A stretch of 64,000 bases of DNA. It comes from Balaenoptera acutorostrata (taxonomy: Eukaryota; Chordata; Mammalia; Artiodactyla; Balaenopteridae). Each line of letters starts with the position of its first letter. The stretch's first letter is position 1. A program made the position numbers and the translations under genes. Positions 58,243-64,000 of the stretch are shown here, piece by piece. Under the pieces are notes generated by a model. The model saw only the letters and a program-made list of their open reading frames with translations. It was not told where the DNA came from and searched no databases. The DNA is taken from NCBI RefSeq assembly GCF_949987535.1, contig NC_080073.1:26780116-26844115 (forward strand), in the 5' to 3' direction.

Positions 58243-59050
58243 CTAGAGAAGTTCCTTTAGCATTTTTTTGTAAAGCTGGTTTGGTGGTGCTGAACTCTCT
58301 TAGCTTTTGCTTGTTTGTAAAGGTTTTAATTTCTCCACCGAATCTGAATGAGATCCTTGCTGGGTAGAGTCATCTTGGTTGTAGGTTTTTCCCTTTCATC
58401 ACTTTAAATATGTCCTGCCACTCTCTTCTGGCTTGCAGAGTTTCTGCTGAAAGATCAGCTGTTAACCTTATGGGGATTCCCTTGTGTGTTATTTGTTGCC
58501 TTTCCCTTGCTGCTTTTAATATTTTTTCTTTGTACTTAATTTTTGATAGCTTGATTAATATGTGTCTTGGCATGTTTCTCCTTGGATTTATCCTGTATGG
58601 GACTCTCTGTGTTACTGGACTTGATTGACTATCTCCTTTCCCATACTAGGGAAGTTTTCAACTATAATCTCTTCAAATATTTTCTCAGTCCCTTTCTTTT
58701 TCTCTTCTTCTTCTGGGACCCCTATAATTTGAATTTTGGTGTGTTTAATGTTGTCCCAGAGGTCTCTAAGACTGTCCTCAATTCTTTTCATTCTTTTTTC
58801 TTTATTCTGCTCTGTGGTAGTTACTTCCACTATTTTATCTTCCAGGTCACTTATCTGCCTCAGTTATTCTGCTACTGATTCCTTCTAGAGAACTTTTAAT
58901 TTCATTTATTGTGTTGTTCATCATTGTCTGTTTGCTCTTTAGTTCTTCTAGGTCCTTGTTAAACATTTCTTGTATTTTCTCCATTCTATTTCCAAGATTT
59001 TGGATCATCTTTACTATCATTACTCTGAATTTTTTTCAGGTAGACCGCCT
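58243..59050 (-). pseudogene. L1 ORF1 remnant
   Basis: ORF1p is the RNA-binding chaperone of the L1 particle. Pieces visible: coiled-coil-like N-terminal sequence (about 58830-59050, in broken frames), the RRM region (58612-58830, IQIIGVPEEEE with following KIFEEIIVENFP) and the C-terminal domain (58370-58573, IRLTADLSAETLQARREWQD). A TTA-to-TGA change stops the C-terminal frame just after GKNLQPR at 58370, about 40 residues early. The usual end of ORF1 falls near 58243. At least two frame breaks, so non-functional. Confidence 0.88.
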
Positions 59051-59790
59051 ATTTCCTCTTAGTTTGTTTGGCCTGATGGGTTTTTACCTTGCTCCTTTAT
59101 CTGTTGAGTATTTCTCTGTCTTCTCATTTTGCTTAACTTACTGTGTTTGGGGTCTCCTTTTTGCAGGCTGAAGTTTCGTAGTTCCCGTTGTTTTTGGTGT
59201 CTGCTCCCAGTGGGTAAGGTTGGTTCAGTGGGTTGTGTAGGCTTTCTGGTGGAGGTGACTGGTGCCTGTGTTCTGGTGGATGAGGCTGGACCTTGTCTTT
59301 CTGGTGGGCAGGACCATGTCTGGTGGTGTGTTTTGGGCTGTCTGTGAACTTAGTATGATTTTAGGCAGCCTCTCTGCTAATGGGTGGGGTGGTGTTCCTG
59401 TCTTGCTAGTTGTTTGGCATGGGGTGTCCAGCACTGGAGCTTGCTGGTCATTGAGTCAAGCTGGGTCTTAGCATTGAGACGGAGATCTCTGGGATAGCTC
59501 CTGCTGATTGATATTACGTGGGTCCAGGAGGTCTCTGGTGGCCCAATGTCCTGAACTTGGGTCTCCCACCTCAGAGGCTCAGGCCTGACACCTGGCCAGA
59601 GCACCAAAACCCTGTCAGCCACACGGGCAGGTATGTGGGGAGTTTCTTGTCTTTTGGGAAGTCTGAGGTCTTCTGCCAGCGTTCAGTAGGTGTTCTGTAG
59701 GAGTTGTTCCAGATGTAGATGTAGTTTTGATGTATTTGTGTGGAGGGAGGTGATCTCCATGTCTTACTCCTCAGCCATCTTGAAGGTCCC
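59051..59790 (-). promoter_or_regulatory. L1 5' UTR / ancestral internal promoter
   Basis: About 740 bp precede ORF1 and end at the L1 start (TCAGCCATCTTGAAGG). The region is GC-richer than its surroundings. In L1s this is where an internal RNA polymerase II promoter sits; the terminal CCATCTTG resembles a YY1 site, known at human L1 starts. Activity here is not shown. Open frames on the plus strand (58911-59700) are UTR by-products. Confidence 0.7.
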
Positions 59791-60104
59791 TATCTCTGTC
59801 TTTTTTTTTTTTTTAACATCTTTATTGGAGTATAATTGTTTTACAATGGTGTGTTAGTTTCTGCTTTATAACAAAGTGAATCAGTTATACATATACATAT
59901 GTTCCCATACCTCTTCCCTCTTACATCTCCCTCCCTCCCACCCTCCCTATCCCACCCCTCTAGGTGGTCACAAAGCACCGAGCTGATCTCCCTGTGCTAT
60001 GCGGCTGCTTCCCACTAGCTATCTATTTTACATTTGGTAGTGTATATATGTCCATGCCACTCTCTCACCCTGTCACATCTTACCCTTCCCCTATCTCTTT
60101 CATC
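59791..60104 (-). mobile_element. Short 5'-truncated L1 tail joined to the longer L1
   Basis: A 3' UTR piece (59815-60091) with T14 at its left (59801-59814). The right end runs directly into TATCTCTTTCATC, the outer TSD. The 63-residue open frame at 59964-60155 matches one at 55921-56112 because both are the same UTR. Confidence 0.9.
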
Positions 60105-60400
60105 TTCTCTTTCAGAATTATCTTGGCCTTTCCTGGATTTTACTTCTTCAGATAAAGTGGAAAATAAATTTATCTAAAAACATTTGACACATTTTAAAAA
60201 ATTTGAATTGCAATGAATTTATAGACCAATTTGGAGAAATTTGCATCTTTACAATATTGAGTCTTCTACCATGGGTATTTTTTTAATCTAACCAATTTTT
60301 CTTATCTTCTTTTAGATGTCTTAATAAAATTTTGCATTTTTTCCCATAAGATCTTAGACTTTCTTTGTTAGATTTATTCCTATGTAGATACAGTCTTAAA

Positions 60401-61069
60401 ATTTTATGCAAACCATCATAGCTATTTCCCTAGGAAGGTTTTATTGTGAAGAAACTGGAATTTCACCAAGTGGACTACTTTCAGCAAAGAAAATGAACCT
60501 ACTCCTGGTATTGTTTATAAGCTGATGTCTACAATGATATTTTCTCTGTCTTATGTTTAGAATGTAGAGTGTTGTGATGCCTCACGTGAGAGTTCCATAT
60601 GTCTTTCCTGGAAAATCATCTCCTATAGTCAGGATTCAAGGTATGATTATCTTATAACGTCCCTGACCCACTTAATGGAGGCAGCAGCTACTAGGCCCCA
60701 GATCCCACTGCAATCAGGAAATGTGAGGACCAAGGTTGCTAGACTTCAATTTTTCAAGAAAAGCTGGCAATCCAATACGAAATTTTGACTTTAAAACACT
60801 GGCAAATAATTTAAAAAAAACACTAAATGTTATATGGGACAAATTATCAGGCTTGAGACCTGATATGACACAACGGCTGCCAGTTTGCAACCCTAGGGGT
60901 AACTCTGTCACCACAAGATTCTCAGTTTAGCCCCCCTCCTCCCCTTGCACCACTCTCCTTGAGCCCAGGAGGGTGGGCAAGGCAGTAATAACGTGCCTGG
61001 GAAACACTTTGTAGTTCTAAGTATCTGACATCACAGAGTGTGAGCTCTAAGGGATATTAGACTAGACTT
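60401..61069. other. Unique DNA with a possible old repeat
   Basis: 60730-60900 (AAGGTTGCTAGACTTCAATT, CACTAAATGTTATATGGGAC) has the character of an old interspersed repeat, but I could not name it. No gene. Confidence 0.35.
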
Positions 61070-61074
61070 TGTCT

Positions 61075-61205
61075 AGCCCTACTTCCATTTTGATGGTTAT
61101 CGCAATTTTGAGGCTAAGGCAGGGAAACACCTAGTCCAGGTCAACCCAGTGACCTAGAGGCAAGGCCAAACCTAGAACTCAGGTGGGCTGAGTCCACACT
61201 GAGTA
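61075..61205 (-). repeat. MIR fragment
   Basis: AGGCTAAGGCAGGGAAACAC, then CCAGTGACCTAGAGGCAAGG and CAAACCTAGAACTCAGG, resembling reversed MIR. Confidence 0.55.
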
Positions 61206-64000
61206 GGCGTACCATCACTCATGCTGTCTGATTATTTAGAGAGCCTTTGAGGGCCAGGCTGTGGCCCTTCCCACAAGCCCTCAAATAAATAAGAGTTTGT
61301 TTAACAGGTGAGATACTACTAAGGCACAGTTCCTTGTCAGCATGCATGTGGAGGAACCCTAGACAAAGTGGGAAGAACGCACAGGTACATAAATGTTGCC
61401 CTTCAAGACGAAATTAAAAATGCATACAAACTATTAAGGCTCTATTAAGCCAAATATTCCATTAAATCTTAGTGGCTCATGGGCCTAAAATCTGGACGGT
61501 TGTAACGAGACTTTCCAGATTATTGGGTGGAAAGACTGAGAACAGTGAGAATGTTCAGACCTTAGGCATGTTTGATACATATCCTGTGTATGAATATATC
61601 TATGTAGCTACACATAAACACACTCATATAAAATAGAATGAAATACAATATAATGCCAAGCTTCTTACTACATATAGCCATGTGAACTGAAATGGAATAA
61701 TACAACACACGTGAATCACCCTAAGAGCACAGATTACAGTAAGAGGTAGTGAAATAATTAGAAAATGGTGACTTTTACGTGTTTATTCTTTTTTTAATAT
61801 AACCTATTCAGTTCTAAGTCTATATGATTTAATTTTTTAGAATGACCATGTTTAACAACCAGCTCACAGAGTGCTTGAAAACTGGACCATTGGCTCTTGG
61901 GAGCCAGGACAAGCCTCCTGCACACATCACTGAGTTTAGGAAATATTCACTGCTGAGAGAGAGAAAAAGAAAGCACTTTACTACCTTACTATAAGTTAGA
62001 AAGTGGTAAATTTCAAAATATACACATACACTTAAGGGGAAGACTTAAGTACGAACATGTTTGCTAAAGAACGTCATCTCATGTGCAAATGATTTGGTTG
62101 AATTACTATATATCTAACCTGAAAAGCTGCCGTTTATACAGTCAGTCAGCAATCAGACTCTCATACTCTCCATGCCAAATACATTCTCTTTTAACAACAA
62201 CAACAACAAAAAAAACACCTCAGTAGTAGATTTCATCTTGATTGTTTCAAAATATTCAGTGGATAAATCTTCCAGTTTTTCATTAGTGGTGGGTGGTTTT
62301 GAAAGTTATTGTAATCACCTTGAATATTCACAATATTTATAAATTGCAATAATGAAGAGACAGGGGTAGGTGTTTTTTTTTGCCCCAGCATTGCTGACAT
62401 CTTACTATCATTGTTCCTATGATGAAGGCACTTGGCGGATTTGCTGTGTAAAATCTCTTTTTACACTTCTTCCAATTCAATAGACTTAGAACCCAGGCTC
62501 AGGGGAAATGTTCACAGCTTAATAAAACTCCAAAGAGTAAGGAGTTCATCAGATGGGTTTCTATTGTGTGTGAATTTTTTAAAAAAGATATTGAATGTTT
62601 AATGTTGTTAAGAAAAAAGAAACACAAAACTAATTACTGTCAACTATATTTTAAGTTTTCAACTACCCAGCCAGCAGAAAGCTGTTATTAAACCACTGTA
62701 AGCCTCCTTTGTTTTTCTTCCCACATAAGAATCATTTTTTATTCACAATATTGCCTTCATAACAGAGGCTGTCAATCAAGATACTCAAGTTACCACCTGA
62801 AAAACAACCATGGGTCTTTGTTTTTATTTCAGAGATATATATATGTTTTTTCCTCTTGGAGTTTCTTATTCTCACCTCCAATTGTCACTAAAGAAATAAA
62901 CGGAGAAGTTTCCTTATTTGATGATACTGCAGCTCCTTGCTTTTAAAAGATCATTTCTTTTGTTAATGTTCAACTCCCCCATAATTTCCATAGCACCAGA
63001 ACCTTTTAGCATCTGGGCAGCGTGGAAAACACATTTGGTGGCGGTGTTTTTCCCCAGTCCCTTATTTCCTCTTTCCCAAGCAGCAATCACCATAAGCAGC
63101 AGCTGCCGGCAACTTACATGTAACAACATACAGAAAGACCAGCACTCACAGTGATTTGAATAGGCTAAGCCAGAAGCATCCATAGTAGTGCTATTTGAAG
63201 TCCTAGCTTAGCATAGCTGTTCTCTGCTGAAGTGGTACTTGGGGCTCTATTTGTTCCAAGTATCTTGTCTTAATCTTTGTCCTCATCACCTACGTCAATG
63301 AAGAAACATAAAATGGCTTTAGCCTAACTAGCAAAACTTAATTTTCTGTCTTGCTTTACTGGTGGACCAAATAAGTCATTACATAAGCCTGCAGGGACTC
63401 CTTCTGAGAATTTGTTCTCAATTATTTACTCATTTAAATTAAGACCAAACAAACCCAAACTTTTACCTCCAATAGCTACCTTCTGAGCCTTTGGCAAATT
63501 GTGGCAGAATGATGTAAGAGGACTTCATAGTTCAAGTCACCTATAGTTAAGACATGGCGAGTCATGGAATATGACAGAAGGTAATCTACATCGATTAAAG
63601 AGAGATTAAAGACACACTGTGCCTTGTTCCAAATTTGCTTTGTGATGAGAATATGGTTGCTTAATGAGGAAGGTTATTTTACGGCTTCTAACAAGTGAGC
63701 AAGCCAATGACATTTTGTGATCGTTATCTAATTTAACTGTGAAAAGGATGAAGTATGCATTTTCTAACTGCCATGCTTCACGTGAGATAAGATAATGACA
63801 TGGACACTTGGAACCGTAAAGGTACTAATAAATATAAAATCCTCTACCAAAAAGATGCAGAGAGCAAGTTTGGATATTGGAGATTGATCTCTTGTTAAAG
63901 CCATCCACCTATCTATGCAAGACACAAATCTGATTCCATTCTCCCATTCTTGAAATGCTTCTGTGACACCTGGCAATCTTTAAGTTAAAGTTAAAAATGT
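61206..64000. other. Long unique AT-rich stretch
   Basis: The longest repeat-poor piece of the window. No exon with splice sites, RNA gene or repeat family was recognised. The overlapping sense and antisense frames at 62914-63183 have no known motif. A CAA run lies at 62196-62210. Confidence 0.4.

Larger units (their letters stand above)
55730..60104 (-). mobile_element. Composite block of two younger L1s with shared TSD
   Basis: TSD TCTCTTTCATC lies at 55730-55740 and 60094-60104. Inside, from right to left on the minus strand, are a 5'-truncated L1 tail (60091-59815) with a T14 run (59801-59814), then TATCTCTGTC at 59791-59800, then the start of a second, longer L1 (59790) that runs to its 3' end near 55786. 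TATCTCTGTC resembles the TSD, as if both elements used the same site. Confidence 0.85.
54775..60400 (-). mobile_element. Ancient L1 (ORF2 remnant), interrupted by a younger L1 block
   Basis: 54775-55740 and 60105-60400 read as antisense ORF2 of an old L1: GGATTTTCACTCAGCATAAT, TGGATACACCACATTTTGTC, CCATTTTTCTATTGGGTTAT, then on the right side CAATTTGGAGAAATTTGCAT and TTACAATATTGAGTCTTC. Riddled with stops. Closing the gap at the duplicated TCTCTTTCATC gives one continuous old element. Confidence 0.85.

Noticed and set aside
62914..63183. Overlapping sense (78-residue) and antisense (89-residue) open frames, possibly an exon
   Set aside because: Both strands are open over the same DNA and neither shows a known motif. 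Kept only as a region to test for conservation.
1..64000. CRISPR array, phage or bacterial operon
   Set aside because: No regularly spaced direct repeats and no dense coding; all repeats are mammalian interspersed elements or microsatellites.

Overview
This is mammalian nuclear DNA with no gene I can support. It best fits an even-toed ungulate lineage, most likely a cetacean. The evidence is six copies of a tRNA-Glu-derived SINE of the CHR type (starting near gcttccctggtgg and ending in AAATAAATAAA tails), L1 3' ends of the cetartiodactyl type, and no BovB/Bov-tA sequence (expected in ruminants) or pig PRE-1 in 64 kb. There are no operons, ribosome binding sites, CRISPR arrays or phage genes. 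Repeat family names come from recognising consensus sequence by eye; no repeat-masking search was run, so subfamilies are left open.

Layout: 1-13 kb holds old MIR and L2 pieces, an L1 3' fragment (3.5-4.3 kb), a CHR SINE (6.9-7.2 kb) and an L1 tail with clear target-site duplications, TSDs (10.2-10.4 kb). At 12.8-13.6 kb an MLT1-type LTR with its own 5-bp TSD carries an L1 whose 5' end is inverted. From 14.4 to 25 kb come an L1 with three copies of its target site, an L2 split by another MLT1 LTR, further LTR and L1 pieces, and a (CA)19 tract. From 25 to 43 kb there are mainly MIR, L2, MER5A and MER20 relics, with long pure (AT)24 and (GT)24 tracts. From 43 to 54 kb lie four CHR SINEs, two of them head-to-head.

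The richest part is 54.8-60.4 kb. An ancient L1 is interrupted by a nearly 4.4-kb block holding two younger antisense L1s joined head to tail. The larger keeps a 5' UTR, broken ORF1 and the ORF2 endonuclease, but has lost the reverse transcriptase by internal deletion. It is itself interrupted by a CHR SINE and may carry a 19-nt 3' transduction. The last 3-4 kb is mostly unique AT-rich DNA.

The only protein-coding relics are the broken L1 reading frames. Other open frames fall in repeats or are short and unrecognisable. The window could be intergenic or inside a large intron; the sequence alone does not decide. I did not find an undescribed biological system. What is worth a second look is the well-preserved record of retrotransposition, with TSDs that order many events.
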